NCBI RefSeq assembly: GCF_004296575.1
Contig: NZ_SAYT01000005.1
Coordinates: 310,001-374,000, forward strand
Length of the DNA stretch: 64,000 nucleotides
From: Dyella amyloliquefaciens
GTDB taxonomy: Bacteria > Pseudomonadota > Gammaproteobacteria > Xanthomonadales > Rhodanobacteraceae
Direction: 5' to 3'
Shown here: piece after piece, positions 49,016-58,914 of the stretch
How the letters are laid out: each line of letters starts with the position of its first letter
Position numbering within the stretch: the stretch's first letter is position 1
The notes under the pieces: generated by a model
What the model was told of the DNA's origin: nothing
What the model saw: the letters and a program-made list of their open reading frames with translations, nothing else
Database searches by the model: none
Program-made: the position numbers and the translations under genes

Positions 49016-49635
49016 GGTTGTACGCCCATCTGCCCCTGTGGATCGCAGCCACCGCGCTGGGCGCCTGTTCGGTGCTGCCCAAGGCCGAATCACCGGATGT
49101 CTATCGGCTGCCCGCAACTTCATTGCCGCACGCGCAGGCTCCTTCGTCCAACTGGTCGCTTCGCATCAATACACCTCAGGCGGAGCGCATGATCGACAGC
49201 TCGCGCATCGCGGTCATGCCGCAGGGCGACCTGGTCAGCGTCTACAAGGGCGCGCGCTGGAGTGACACCGCCACCACGCTGCTGCGCAACCGGCTCATCG
49301 ACGCCTTCCGCGACGATGGCCGCGCCGCCTCGGTAAGCAGCGACGACAACGCGCTTCCGGCCAGCTATACGCTGGCGGGCGACCTGCGCGCATTCCAGTC
49401 CGAATACCAGGGCAATGCGCCGGTGGTGGTGATCCGTTACGACGCGCGACTCGTGCAGAACAGCGGCCTGCGCGTCGTTGCCACGCGGCGGTTCGATGTC
49501 ACTCAACCCGTCGGTGGAACCGCCTTGCCGCAGGTGGTCACGGCGTTCGGCCAGGCCAGCGACACACTGGCATCGCAGGTGGTGGCGTGGACGATGCAGC
49601 AGTCATTGACGTCACCTTCGGCGCCAACCAACTAG
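49012..49635 (+). CDS. ABC transport auxiliary lipoprotein (PqiC-like)
   Basis: 207 residues with a lipoprotein signal (ALGAC; lipidated Cys19) and the ABC_trans_aux domain (DUF330) also seen in PqiC. Overlaps the MCE gene by ATGA. It probably caps the MCE tube at the outer membrane, a role played by other proteins in the Mla pathway, so this operon is intermediate between Mla and Pqi layouts. Confidence 0.88.
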   Translation: MRLYAHLPLWIAATALGACSVLPKAESPDVYRLPATSLPHAQAPSSNWSLRINTPQAERMIDSSRIAVMPQGDLVSVYKGARWSDTATTLLRNRLIDAFRDDGRAASVSSDDNALPASYTLAGDLRAFQSEYQGNAPVVVIRYDARLVQNSGLRVVATRRFDVTQPVGGTALPQVVTAFGQASDTLASQVVAWTMQQSLTSPSAPTN

Positions 49636-49653
49636 GCAGGACATGCCAGCCGT

Positions 49654-50283
49654 TCAAGGACGCGACGGATCGATCCAGCGGAGCGTCAGATTGATGCGCG
49701 GCCCTATCGCCGCGCTGGTCTTAGGCAGGTCGTGCACGTAGAGCCGCTGCGTGTCGCCCGCCATCCTGAGCAGGCTGCCATGGCCTAGCGTGATGACTCT
49801 CATATCCTCGCGCGCACCTCCGTGCCTGGGCTTGAGGCGAAACCGCCGCTCGGCGCCGATGCTCAGCGACGCAATCACCGGACGCTCGCCCAGCTCGGGC
49901 TCGTCATCGCTATGCCAGCCCATCGAGTCCTGGCCGTTGCGGTAGAGGTTGGCCAGCACGCTGTTGAACCGGGCACCGCACGCCTCCTCCACGCGGCGAC
50001 GCAAGCTCGCGAGCACGGGCGGCCACGGATGTGGCTCGAAGCGCGTGCGCGAATACACATAGGTGGCATCGGCATCGCCTATCCAACAGCTCAGGCGAGG
50101 CGAATCCACCTCTCGGCCATAGATGCGGATGCGGTGAACTCCCCACGTAACCGACGCCTGCAGCTCGGCGAGCAATGCATCGGCCTCGTCGGCATCGAGC
50201 CAACGGGGCCAGAACGAAAGTTCACCGCCCGGCAGCGGCAAAGGCTGCCAGCCCACGGGCGACACATGGTCAAACAGGCTCAC
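49654..50283 (-). CDS. AlkB-like 2-oxoglutarate/Fe(II) dioxygenase
   Basis: 209 residues with the iron ligands HSD in GWHSDDE, a distal His in LYVHDLPKT, and the 2-oxoglutarate-binding RINLTLR at the C terminus. Also NLYRNGQDSMGWHSD, typical of the ALKBH2/3-like bacterial group. Expected to repair N-alkylated DNA or RNA bases. Convergent with the MCE operon. Confidence 0.9.
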   Translation of the reverse strand: MSLFDHVSPVGWQPLPLPGGELSFWPRWLDADEADALLAELQASVTWGVHRIRIYGREVDSPRLSCWIGDADATYVYSRTRFEPHPWPPVLASLRRRVEEACGARFNSVLANLYRNGQDSMGWHSDDEPELGERPVIASLSIGAERRFRLKPRHGGAREDMRVITLGHGSLLRMAGDTQRLYVHDLPKTSAAIGPRINLTLRWIDPSRP

Positions 50284-50304
50284 ACCGTCCCTCCGTCACC
50301 GCCG

Positions 50305-51702
50305 TCAGCTGATGGCGGGAAACGTCGGCTCCACGTCCAACGTCGCAGCAAGCACCGAGGCCAACTCGAGCAGACGCAGATCCGAGCCGCGCGCACCGAC
50401 CAACTGCAGACCTACCGGCAGGCCGTCCGGCAGATAGCCCATGGGGATGCTCACCGCCGGACACCCGGCAAGGCTGGCAAAGCTGGTCAGGTCCGCCTGC
50501 GAATCGGGTACCGGCCCATCCAGCGGGAACGCGCCCTGCGGTGTGGTCGGCAAGACCAGCACGTCGATCTGGGCAAACAAGCGGCGCATCTTGAGCGTGG
50601 CGGCATCGAGCACGCGATCCGCGCAGGCATAGTCGGCAGCACTCTTGCCGGCGGCGTAGCCGAGCAGACGGCGAAAATGTTCCGACACGCGGCTCTCGGT
50701 ATCGGCCAGGTCATCGGCAAAAGTACCCAGCATCTCCGCTTCCATCAGCAGGAAGCCGGCCCGGCGGGTGCGCGCGAAATCCCAATCGGAAAAATCCACC
50801 GTACGGCGTTCGCCCAGCTCGCGCGGCCAGTTGGCCAGCGCGGCCTCGAACACGGCGATCACCTCCGGCTGGACGCCCAGTGCGGCGAGGTTGGGCAGGA
50901 AGCCGGCCCGCAGGCGACCCGGCTCCCAGTCGGGCGGCGACAAGGCCACGCGGCGGCGGCGCGAACGCGGATCGTCCGCGTCGTAACCGGCCAGCACCTG
51001 CAGCAGCACGGTGAGGTCGTCTGCGCTGCGTGCAATCAGCCCCACGGTGTCCAACCGCCGGGCCGCCGGCACCATGCCGCGCGCCGATATCTCGCCATGC
51101 GTGGGCTTGAGCGCATAGACACCGCAATAACTGGCGGGAATGCGGATCGAGCCCAGGCTGTCCGAACCCACCGCGGCCACGGCCAGGCCGGCCGCCACCG
51201 CTGCCGCCGCGCCGCCCGAAGAGCCGCCCGCGGTATAGCCATGACGATGAGGGTTGTGGGTGGCGCCGTAGTGAGGGTTGTCGGTTGTCGCGCCCAGCGC
51301 GCCCTCGTCCATATTGGTCTTGCCGATGATGACGGCACCCGAGGCGCGCAGGCGCGCCACGATGTGGGCATCCTCGCCGACCGGTCTCGAACGGCCAGCC
51401 AACCCCGCATGGGTCGGCCAGCCGGCGACATCGAAATTGTCCTTGAGCGCGACGGGGATACCGTCCAGCCGCCCGATCACCCCGTCCCGGCGGCGATGCT
51501 GGGCCGCCAGCGCCTGCTCCTGCAGCATCGCCGAGCTCAGGCTGACGTAGGCATTGATCTGGGGATTGAGGCGCTCGATGGCCTCCAGGTAGGTCTCGGC
51601 CAGTGACTGCGGCTGCACCCGATCGACCGCCAGCCAATGCAACAGCTGACACATCGTCGCCCGGCGCTGGTCGAGGTCATTGATCGGGGGCTGCAGGTTC
51701 AT
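50305..51702 (-). CDS. Amidase (amidase-signature family)
   Basis: 465 residues with the Ser-Ser-Lys triad: Lys in VALKDNFDVAG, cis-Ser in GSDSLGSIRIPA, and the Ser of GGSSGGAAAAVAAG. Resembles GatA but is not next to gatB/gatC and is more like indoleacetamide/aryl-amide hydrolases or the AtzF type. Single gene, divergent from the ETF-quinone oxidoreductase. Confidence 0.88.
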   Translation of the reverse strand: MNLQPPINDLDQRRATMCQLLHWLAVDRVQPQSLAETYLEAIERLNPQINAYVSLSSAMLQEQALAAQHRRRDGVIGRLDGIPVALKDNFDVAGWPTHAGLAGRSRPVGEDAHIVARLRASGAVIIGKTNMDEGALGATTDNPHYGATHNPHRHGYTAGGSSGGAAAAVAAGLAVAAVGSDSLGSIRIPASYCGVYALKPTHGEISARGMVPAARRLDTVGLIARSADDLTVLLQVLAGYDADDPRSRRRRVALSPPDWEPGRLRAGFLPNLAALGVQPEVIAVFEAALANWPRELGERRTVDFSDWDFARTRRAGFLLMEAEMLGTFADDLADTESRVSEHFRRLLGYAAGKSAADYACADRVLDAATLKMRRLFAQIDVLVLPTTPQGAFPLDGPVPDSQADLTSFASLAGCPAVSIPMGYLPDGLPVGLQLVGARGSDLRLLELASVLAATLDVEPTFPAIS

Positions 51703-51871
51703 GCTCTTCTTCCCTGGGTCTCACGGGCGATTATCGCCACCGGAGATGAAGGGTTTGCAAGGATGCAGCCACCGCATTGCCCGGCACCGCCTGAACCCGG
51801 ACAATGCCGGATTGCCCGTTCCGTACGCAGGGGGACGGAAACGTGACGCACTAGCCAGCCGGAGTTACGCC

Positions 51872-53473
51872 ATGAGCGACCGCGAAATTATGGAATACGA
51901 CGTCGTCGTCGTTGGCGCGGGCCCCGCGGGCCTTTCCTTTGCCATCCGCCTGAAGCAGCTCAAACCGGATGTGAGCGTCTGCGTCATCGAGAAGGCGTCG
52001 ACCATCGGCGCCCAGATCCTGTCCGGCGCGGTGATCGAACCGCAGCCCCTGGACGCCCTGCTGCCGGGCTGGCGCGACAATCCCCCGCCGATCTGCGTGC
52101 CGGCCACCGAGGACGAGTTCTGGTTGCTGAGCAAGACCGGCGCACGCAAGCTGCCGGTGCCGCCGGGCATGAACAACCATGGCAACATCATCGTGTCGCT
52201 GGGCGCGATGTGCGCATGGATGGCCCCGCAGGCCGAAGCGCTGGGCGTGGACGTGTTTCCCGGCTTCGCTGCCGCCGACAATATCTATAACGAAGACGGT
52301 TCGGTCGCCGGCGTGCGCATCGGCGACATGGGCGTGGCGAAGGACGGCTCGCACAAGAGCGGCTACACCCAGGGCATCGATATCAAGGCCAAGATCACCG
52401 TGCTCGCCGAAGGCGCGCGCGGCAGCCTCACCAAGCAGCTGATCAAGCGCTTTGCGCTGGACAAGGACAGCGATCCGCAGGGCTACTCCATCGGCATCAA
52501 GGAACTGTGGCAGGTCCCCGCAGGCCGCGTGCAGCCGGGCAAGATCGTGCACAGCTTCGGCTGGCCGGCCGACAGCCATACCTACGGCGGCAGCTTCCTC
52601 TATCACCTGGACAAGGACCGCATCGCACTGGGCTACGTCAGCGGCCTGGACTACACCGACCCGAACTACCAGCCGTGGGAAGCCTTCCAGCAGTGGAAGA
52701 ACCACCCGTCAGTGAAGTCGCTGCTGGAAGGCGGCAGCATCCTGTCGGCCGGCGCACGCGCCATCGTCACCGGCGGCTACCAGTCGCTGCCCAAGCTGGA
52801 AATGCCCGGTGCGCTGCTGATCGGCGACACCGCCGGCCTGCTCAACGTGCCCAAGATCAAGGGCACGCACCAGGCCATCAAGAGCGGCATGCTCGCCGCC
52901 GAGCACCTGGCCGCAAACGACCTCAACGCGGCCGGCTTCGATGCCAAGCTGCGCGCGTCCGACGTGATGGCCGAGCTGAAGAAGGTGCGCAACATCAAGC
53001 CCGCCTTCAAGAAGGGCCTGTGGTTCGGCATGTTCAACGCGGCCTGGGAAACTGCCGTGGGCGGCGCCTCGCCGTGGACGCTCAAGAACAAGGCAGACTG
53101 GTCCTCGCTTCACAAGCTCGGCCAGCAGGAAGAACCGAAGCGCGACTACGTGCAGCGCGAACTGCCGCCGCGCGACCGCCTGGCCGGCGTGTACTTCGCC
53201 GCCACCGAACACGACGAAGACCAGCCCATCCACCTGCACGTGTCCGATACCGACGTGTGCGTCACCAAGTGCACTGTTGAATACGGCAACCCCTGCACCC
53301 GCTTCTGCCCCGCCGGCGTCTACGAGATCGTCGACGACGGAGCGGCCAAGCGCCTGCAGATCAACGCCGCCAACTGCGTGCACTGCAAGACCTGTGATAT
53401 CAAGGACCCGTACCAGATCATCAACTGGGTGACGCCGGAAGGCGGGTCGGGTCCGAATTACCAGAATCTGTGA
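51872..53473 (+). CDS. Electron transfer flavoprotein-ubiquinone oxidoreductase
   Basis: 533-residue FAD / 4Fe-4S membrane enzyme that moves electrons from ETF to ubiquinone. FAD-binding GAGPAG (about 16-21); C-terminal ferredoxin-like cluster motifs CTRFCPAGVYEI and CVHCKTCDIKDP. Works downstream of FadE with etfB/etfA, which lie 2.2 kb away across two oppositely oriented glycosyltransferases. The ATG is chosen by homology; the frame opens 64 codons earlier at a TTG. Confidence 0.95.
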   Translation: MSDREIMEYDVVVVGAGPAGLSFAIRLKQLKPDVSVCVIEKASTIGAQILSGAVIEPQPLDALLPGWRDNPPPICVPATEDEFWLLSKTGARKLPVPPGMNNHGNIIVSLGAMCAWMAPQAEALGVDVFPGFAAADNIYNEDGSVAGVRIGDMGVAKDGSHKSGYTQGIDIKAKITVLAEGARGSLTKQLIKRFALDKDSDPQGYSIGIKELWQVPAGRVQPGKIVHSFGWPADSHTYGGSFLYHLDKDRIALGYVSGLDYTDPNYQPWEAFQQWKNHPSVKSLLEGGSILSAGARAIVTGGYQSLPKLEMPGALLIGDTAGLLNVPKIKGTHQAIKSGMLAAEHLAANDLNAAGFDAKLRASDVMAELKKVRNIKPAFKKGLWFGMFNAAWETAVGGASPWTLKNKADWSSLHKLGQQEEPKRDYVQRELPPRDRLAGVYFAATEHDEDQPIHLHVSDTDVCVTKCTVEYGNPCTRFCPAGVYEIVDDGAAKRLQINAANCVHCKTCDIKDPYQIINWVTPEGGSGPNYQNL

Positions 53474-53514
53474 GGCCCGTGTCGGGCGGCCATGCCGTCC
53501 GCCCCAGGCGATCA

Positions 53515-54435
53515 TCAGTTGGTCAGTGGGCAAGGTCCCTGGCGGCCGCGCAGGCCATCGCAAATACCCCTGAGCATGAAGCGCAGATTGCGCAAGCGTG
53601 GTCCAATCAGGACGCCGAACAAAAGCAGCTTGATCAGAAAGCGCGGCACGTCCTGGATGATCCAGGCAGTGGGCGTATGCCTCATCCCATACAGGCGAAG
53701 TCGATTGCGCGTCATGAAGTAGAGGCGTGTCGGTCCGTGCACGATCACCTGGCCGAGGCTGAACGGCAGTGCGCGGCGAGAGTCACCAAGCCGATGGTTC
53801 ATCATGGCTGCGCACACGCCATAGAGTTGATAGCCTTTCGCACGTACCCGAAAACTCCATTCCAGATCGACATTGTCGATGAACAGGCCGGCATCCATGT
53901 CGCCCACCTCATCGATCACCGAAAGCGGGATCAACGCACCTGAGCTGATCAGAAAATCGCAGGCCAGCACCTGGCGATCGTGCTCACACCAGAGCTTCTG
54001 GTTGACAACATGCCCAATGCGGACGAAAGGTGCATCGCGATCTTCCCGCAGGTCGTGAAATCGCGGTCCTACTGCCGCAACCGGCAAGTCACGCGGGAAC
54101 TGCGCGTACGCTGCGAGCAATTCGCGCACCATGCCTTCCCCCGGCGTACTGTCCTGATCAAGCAGAAGGACATAGCCATATCCACGCTCCCTTGCCCAGG
54201 CGATGCCCTTGTTTTGCGCCATCGCCAAGCCTTGGTTTTGCGACTGCTGCAGGACATGCGCACCATGAAGCGCGACGTCGCCCAATGCCTCTCCTTGCGC
54301 ACAGGCCGTGTTGTCCACGATCAGCGTAGCGGCAACCTGGCCCGACAAAGCCTCCAGCAGTGCTCCCAACACAGCGGGCTCGGGGTGGTAAGTGACCACA
54401 ATGGCGCAAACATCGTTGGTACTGTGCTCAGTCAT
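53515..54435 (-). CDS. Family 2 glycosyltransferase, rhamnosyltransferase-like
   Basis: 306 residues, GT-A fold, with IVVTYHPEP at the N terminus, DQDS as the metal-binding DxD, and FIDNVDLEWSFR characteristic of WbbL/RfbN-type rhamnosyltransferases. It overlaps the preceding glycosyltransferase gene by eight bases. Base composition looks lower in GC than neighbouring etf genes, as often seen for surface-polysaccharide genes (visual impression only). Confidence 0.87.
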   Translation of the reverse strand: MTEHSTNDVCAIVVTYHPEPAVLGALLEALSGQVAATLIVDNTACAQGEALGDVALHGAHVLQQSQNQGLAMAQNKGIAWARERGYGYVLLLDQDSTPGEGMVRELLAAYAQFPRDLPVAAVGPRFHDLREDRDAPFVRIGHVVNQKLWCEHDRQVLACDFLISSGALIPLSVIDEVGDMDAGLFIDNVDLEWSFRVRAKGYQLYGVCAAMMNHRLGDSRRALPFSLGQVIVHGPTRLYFMTRNRLRLYGMRHTPTAWIIQDVPRFLIKLLLFGVLIGPRLRNLRFMLRGICDGLRGRQGPCPLTN

Positions 54436-55447
54436 GGCGCAGCATATCTCTCAACATCGCATGACTTCCCGTATCGAAACGCCTGTAATCACCGCGGCGT
54501 GCCTCTCGCCAAATCGATGGCAATCGACGCCATCGTGGTTGACTGCCCAGAGCGATGCGACGCTGAAGGTGTTCACGACGCGAAGCCAGCTGTGACAGGG
54601 CATCTGTACGGATGGCGGAACCTAGCGCAACGAGGCGTTGTTCAAGCGAGTTGAGCCGCGCCACTTCCCGTTGCAATGCACTGCGCCAGGGGGCGATCAG
54701 TCCGCGCCATTTGTCCTTCCATGAGCGTTTGCGCATACCTACCTCGTTGCGCTCATGCTGGCGGTAGTCAATCAGTTGCTCCTCCAGCATGTCGACGAAT
54801 CCAATAGCCGACAGCACGACGGCCAGCCATTCGTCATGAAGCCAGCCTTCACCAACGGGCCACGCCGACTGCAATGCTCGGCGCTGCAAGGCGACCGTCG
54901 CACCCGTCGCCATGCTACGACGAAGAAGTATCTCGAACGCGCGCCCGTCGCGCACAGCGCTCTTTTCCGAGTCCGCGAGCGCCAGCGCATCAAAAAGCGT
55001 GGCGCCCAACGGGCGCCCGAGAGAGTCGACCAGCCGCGCATCAGTCCACAGCAGCAACAAACTGGGATCGGACGCAAAGCGCTTCTCGATGGTCGCAAGC
55101 TTGTCGGGCCGCCACGAATCGTCCTGATCGCACAGAAAAACGATGTCCCCCGTGGCCACCCCTAATGACTCGGAAAAGTTGCCGACCACACCCAAGGCCG
55201 GTGACCGCCGCAGCAACCGAATCTCAATACCGCGCGCGCGCCCTTGCCCGCCGAAATCCTGGAGAATGGACCAGGTCCCATCGGTCGAGTCGTCATCTCC
55301 CACGACCACCTCATCGGGCAGTCGGGTCTGACGGAGAAGGCTGTCCAACTGCTGGCGCAAATAGGCCTCACCGTTGTGGCTGCACAGCACGACTGACAGT
55401 TTTGCTCTTCCCATTCGGCGTCGCGGATTCGGGTTATGAGCGCTCAT
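54428..55447 (-). CDS. Family 2 glycosyltransferase
   Basis: 339 residues: GT-A domain (about 15-240) with LSVVLCSHNGEAYL, VVVGDDDSTDGTW and CDQDDSW, followed by a basic helical C-terminal region (about 260-339). The minus-strand frame stays open far upstream across etfB and etfA, but that part is antisense to those genes; the start at 55447 gives the standard N terminus. Forms a two-gene unit with the next glycosyltransferase, inserted between ETF-QO and etfB. Confidence 0.86.
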   Translation of the reverse strand: MSAHNPNPRRRMGRAKLSVVLCSHNGEAYLRQQLDSLLRQTRLPDEVVVGDDDSTDGTWSILQDFGGQGRARGIEIRLLRRSPALGVVGNFSESLGVATGDIVFLCDQDDSWRPDKLATIEKRFASDPSLLLLWTDARLVDSLGRPLGATLFDALALADSEKSAVRDGRAFEILLRRSMATGATVALQRRALQSAWPVGEGWLHDEWLAVVLSAIGFVDMLEEQLIDYRQHERNEVGMRKRSWKDKWRGLIAPWRSALQREVARLNSLEQRLVALGSAIRTDALSQLASRREHLQRRIALGSQPRWRRLPSIWREARRGDYRRFDTGSHAMLRDMLRHD

Positions 55448-55627
55448 TCTAGTTGCTTCCGCGCAAACGGCGGCTGGCAGCGGCCCGGGCGAGCGGCCGA
55501 GGGAGCTGGGGGACAGCGCCACCATGCGCACCCGCATGGGGGGCGAAATGAAGTTAGAATGACTCTTTTGAGTCACTCTCCTAAGCGCCAGCCTGGTGCC
55601 CGGCGCAGGTAATCCAAGGAACCGCTG

Positions 55628-56374
55628 ATGAAAATTCTGGTCGGCTACAAGCGCGTCGTGGACTACAACGTCCGCATCCAGGTGAAGCCCGATGGCACAG
55701 GTGTGGTGACGGACGGCGTGAAACTCTCCGCCAATCCGTTCGACGACATTGCCCTGGAAGAAGCCCTGCGCCTGCGTGAGAAGGGCGTAGCGGAAGAGGT
55801 CGTTGTGGTGGGCATCGGCCCCGCCGACCTCACCGCTCACCTTCGCAATGGCCTGGCCATGGGTGCGAATCGCGCCATTCATGTGGTGACCGCCGATGCC
55901 GTGCAGCCGCTGACCGCCGCGCGCATCTTCCAGAAGCTGATCGAAAAGGAACAGCCGGGCCTGGTCATCCTGGGCAAGCAGGCCATCGATGACGATGCCA
56001 ACCAGACCGGCCAGATGCTGGCAGCGCTGTGGGACCGCCCGCAGGCCACTTTCGCCAGCAAGGTCGAGATTGCCGACGGCAAGGCCACGGTGACCCGTGA
56101 AGTCGATGCCGGCCTGGAAGTGATCGAAGCGGAATTGCCCGCCGTGATCACCACCGACCTGCGCCTCAACGAACCGCGCTTCATCAAGCTGCCGGACATC
56201 ATGAAGGCCAAGTCCAAGCCGATTGACGCCATCGAGTTCGCCTCGCTGGGTGTGGAAGCCAACGACCATCTCAAGACCACGCACTACGCCGCGCCAGCCA
56301 AGCGCAGCAAGGGCGTGATGGTGAAGGATGCGGCCGAACTGGTCGCGGCGCTCAAGCAGAAGGGTCTGCTTTAA
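55628..56374 (+). CDS. etfB: Electron transfer flavoprotein beta subunit
   Basis: 248 residues, starting MKILVGYKRVVDYNVRI, with the AMP-binding region and ETF signature (VEIADGKATVTREVDAGLE). With etfA it forms the soluble FAD/AMP carrier that takes electrons from acyl-CoA dehydrogenases. Etf genes are landmarks for the polysaccharide locus in Xanthomonas. Confidence 0.96.
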   Translation: MKILVGYKRVVDYNVRIQVKPDGTGVVTDGVKLSANPFDDIALEEALRLREKGVAEEVVVVGIGPADLTAHLRNGLAMGANRAIHVVTADAVQPLTAARIFQKLIEKEQPGLVILGKQAIDDDANQTGQMLAALWDRPQATFASKVEIADGKATVTREVDAGLEVIEAELPAVITTDLRLNEPRFIKLPDIMKAKSKPIDAIEFASLGVEANDHLKTTHYAAPAKRSKGVMVKDAAELVAALKQKGLL

Positions 56375-56395
56375 GCAGCCTTGGGAGATAACGAC

Positions 56396-57337
56396 ATGTC
56401 CAAGATTCTCGTCATCGCTGAGCACCTCAACGGCAAGCTCAACTCCTCCACCGCGCGCGCCGTGAGCGCCGCTGCGGCCATCAAGCCCGAAGCCATCGAT
56501 GTGCTGGTGCTGGCCGACAACGTCGACGCCATTGCCGCCGATGCCTGCAAGATCGACGGCGTGACCCGCGTGCTCACCATCGCCCGCGCCGAGAACGCCC
56601 ATCCGCTGGCCGCCTTGCTGGCGCCGCAGATCGCCAAGGCCGCGGCTGGCTACAGCCACGTATTCGCACCGTCGACTACATTCGGCAAGGACGTGCTGCC
56701 GCGCGTCGCCGCCCTGCTGGGCGTCGCCCAGGTCAGCGATGTGATGAGCGTGGAAGGCGCCCACACGTTCAAGCGTCCGATCTATGCAGGCAACGCCATC
56801 ATCACGGTCGAGGCCGATGCCGGCAGCACCGTCGTGGCCACCATCCGCACCGCATCGTGGGCAGCCGCTACCAGCGGTTCGAACAACGCGCCGGTGGAAG
56901 CCCTGAGCCTGGACGTCGCCCTGCCCTCGCACACCCGCTTCGTCGAACTGCAATCGGGCAAGAGCGATCGCCCGGACCTGCAGAGCGCGAACAAGGTGGT
57001 CTCCGGCGGCCGCGGTGTGGGCTCGAAGGAAAACTTCGACATCATCTTCAAGTTCGCCGACAAGATCGGCGCCGCCGTGGGCGCCTCGCGGGCGGCCGTG
57101 GACGCCGGCTACGTGCCGAGCGACCTGCAGGTGGGCCAGACCGGCAAGATCATCGCGCCGGAGCTGTACATGGCCATCGGTATCTCCGGCGCCATCCAGC
57201 ATCTCACCGGCATCAAGGACGCCGGCACCATTGTCGCCATCAACAAGGACAGCGAAGCGCCGATTTTCGAGATTGCTGATATCGGCCTGGTGGGCGACCT
57301 GTTCAAGATCATTCCGGAACTCGAGCAGGCACTGTGA
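56396..57337 (+). CDS. etfA: Electron transfer flavoprotein alpha subunit
   Basis: 313 residues with the C-terminal FAD domain ([35 protein letters not shown]). GGGAGA lies 8 nt before the ATG at 56396. 21 bases after etfB; the same message probably continues into manB, whose possible GTG overlaps the etfA stop. Confidence 0.96.
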   Translation: MSKILVIAEHLNGKLNSSTARAVSAAAAIKPEAIDVLVLADNVDAIAADACKIDGVTRVLTIARAENAHPLAALLAPQIAKAAAGYSHVFAPSTTFGKDVLPRVAALLGVAQVSDVMSVEGAHTFKRPIYAGNAIITVEADAGSTVVATIRTASWAAATSGSNNAPVEALSLDVALPSHTRFVELQSGKSDRPDLQSANKVVSGGRGVGSKENFDIIFKFADKIGAAVGASRAAVDAGYVPSDLQVGQTGKIIAPELYMAIGISGAIQHLTGIKDAGTIVAINKDSEAPIFEIADIGLVGDLFKIIPELEQAL

Positions 57338-57351
57338 GCAAGGCGTCAGGG

Positions 57352-58704
57352 ATGAACCTCAACAGTTTCAAGGCGTATGACATCCGCGGCCGTGTGCCCG
57401 ATGAGTTGAACGAGGACCTGGCCCGCCGCATTGGCAATGCCACCTCGCAACTCCTGGGCCCCGGTCCTGTGGTGCTGGGGCGGGACGTGCGCCTGAGCAG
57501 CCCGGCCTTGCAGAACGCACTGGCGGAAGGCATCACGGCCAGCGGACGCGATGTCATCGACATCGGCCTGTGCGGCACTGAAGAGGTTTATTTCCAGACG
57601 TCTCACCTGGGCGCCGCAGGCGGCATCATGGTGACCGCCAGCCATAACCCGATGGACTACAACGGACTGAAACTGGTCCGCGAAGAGTCCAAGCCGATCA
57701 GCGGCGACTCTGGCCTGTTCGCCATCCGTGATGCCGTTGCCGCGGGCACATTCTCCGAGTCGGCATCGCATGGAACGGTTCGACAGGCATTCGACAAGAG
57801 CGCCTACATTGAGCACCTGCTTGGCTACGTCGACAGGCCGGCACTCAAGACCCTGAAGATCGTGACCAACGCCGGCAACGGTGGCGCGGGCCTGGTCATC
57901 GATGCGCTGGCCCCGCACCTGCCGTTCGAGTTCGTACGCGTTCAGCACGAACCCGACGGTCACTTTCCCCACGGAATCCCCAATCCCCTGCTGCCTGAAA
58001 ACCGGCAGGCGACTACCGATGCAGTACTCGCGCATGGCGCCGATTTCGGCATCGCATGGGATGGCGATTTCGACCGCTGTTTCTTCTTTGACGCACAGGG
58101 TCGCTTCATCGAGGGCTACTACCTCGTTGGCCTGCTTGCAAAGTCGCTGTTGGCGACGCACGCGGGCGCAAAGATCATCCATGACCCGCGGCTGACCTGG
58201 AACACGGTCGACATGGTCAGGCAGGCCGGTGGGCAGCCGGTGCAAAGCAAGACAGGCCACGCGTTCATCAAGGAGCGCATGCGTGCCGAGAACGCCGTCT
58301 ACGGCGGCGAAATGAGTGCCCATCACTATTTCCGCGACTTCGCCTATTGCGATTCCGGCATGATCCCCTGGCTGCTCATCGCAGACCTCATCTCGCGCAC
58401 GGGTCAGCCGCTAGCGGCGATGGTCGAGGATCGCATGCAGGCTTACCCCTGCAGTGGAGAGATCAATTTCAAGGTGAGGGACGCGGCATCGGCCATTGAC
58501 CGGGTCATGCAGCAATTCCACTCCGACCAGCCGCACATCGACAAAACCGACGGAATCAGTGCGGATTTTGGCTCCTGGCGCTTCAATCTCAGAAGCTCCA
58601 ACACTGAGCCGTTACTGCGACTCAACGTCGAAACGCGGGGGGACTTCGCGTTAATGCAACAAAAAACTGAGGAAATCACTGCGCTCATTGCGGCCGATGC
58701 TTGA
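57352..58704 (+). CDS. manB: Phosphomannomutase / phosphoglucomutase, CpsG-ManB type
   Basis: Interconverts mannose-6-P and mannose-1-P, supplying GDP-mannose and derived sugars for glycans. 450 residues of the alpha-D-phosphohexomutase family: FKAYDIRG, phosphoserine loop [12 protein letters not shown], metal loop DGDFDRC, sugar loop [13 protein letters not shown] and phosphate loop RSSNTEP. Very close to E. coli CpsG. A GTG at 57334 overlapping etfA (GTGA) would add six residues; the ATG at 57352 is preferred because it gives the CpsG-like N terminus. Confidence 0.92.
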   Translation: MNLNSFKAYDIRGRVPDELNEDLARRIGNATSQLLGPGPVVLGRDVRLSSPALQNALAEGITASGRDVIDIGLCGTEEVYFQTSHLGAAGGIMVTASHNPMDYNGLKLVREESKPISGDSGLFAIRDAVAAGTFSESASHGTVRQAFDKSAYIEHLLGYVDRPALKTLKIVTNAGNGGAGLVIDALAPHLPFEFVRVQHEPDGHFPHGIPNPLLPENRQATTDAVLAHGADFGIAWDGDFDRCFFFDAQGRFIEGYYLVGLLAKSLLATHAGAKIIHDPRLTWNTVDMVRQAGGQPVQSKTGHAFIKERMRAENAVYGGEMSAHHYFRDFAYCDSGMIPWLLIADLISRTGQPLAAMVEDRMQAYPCSGEINFKVRDAASAIDRVMQQFHSDQPHIDKTDGISADFGSWRFNLRSSNTEPLLRLNVETRGDFALMQQKTEEITALIAADA

Positions 58705-58715
58705 TTTCGGGTATC

Positions 58716-58732
58716 GCCGGCAGGCTGCCGGC
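58716..58732 (+). terminator. Weak terminator-like hairpin after manB
   Basis: GCCGGCA-GGC-TGCCGGC followed by TGAATTTCC: a 7-bp stem 12 bases after the manB stop, with a poor T run. Confidence 0.5.
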
Positions 58733-58864
58733 TGAATTTCCACTAAGAATTAAGAATGTAACGCCGTATACATCGCGGCATTTCACAGCGCCGACACAGC
58801 CAGGATAGTGTCGCCTAGTTCCCGTATCGGCCTTCCCCTACACTAACCTTGGGCATATTGGATA

Positions 58865-58875
58865 GGGGGGGGGGG
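58865..58875 (+). repeat. Homopolymeric tract of 11 G
   Basis: Eleven consecutive G lie 42 bases before the start codon of the glycan operon. Tracts of this length slip during replication and often make surface genes phase variable by altering promoter spacing or mRNA leader structure. Confidence 0.85.
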
Positions 58876-58903
58876 ACCGCTTTGACGGTGACTCCTCCAG
58901 GTA

Positions 58904-58914
58904 GGGGATAGCGT
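58904..58914 (+). promoter_or_regulatory. Possible ops-like element
   Basis: GGGGATAGCGT matches 9 of 11 positions of the RfaH recruitment element (GGCGGTAGCGT), just before the first ATG of the glycan operon. No upstream JUMPstart is seen and it overlaps the presumed ribosome site, so this is tentative. Confidence 0.25.

Noticed and set aside
55448-57202. Upstream extension of the glycosyltransferase frame to a 924-codon minus-strand protein
   Set aside because: It is antisense to etfB and etfA; only the part from 55447 down has glycosyltransferase motifs.
58792-58813. CGACAC-N10-GTGTCG inverted repeat as a regulatory site
   Set aside because: Only six base pairs with a long spacer and no second copy; expected by chance in this composition.
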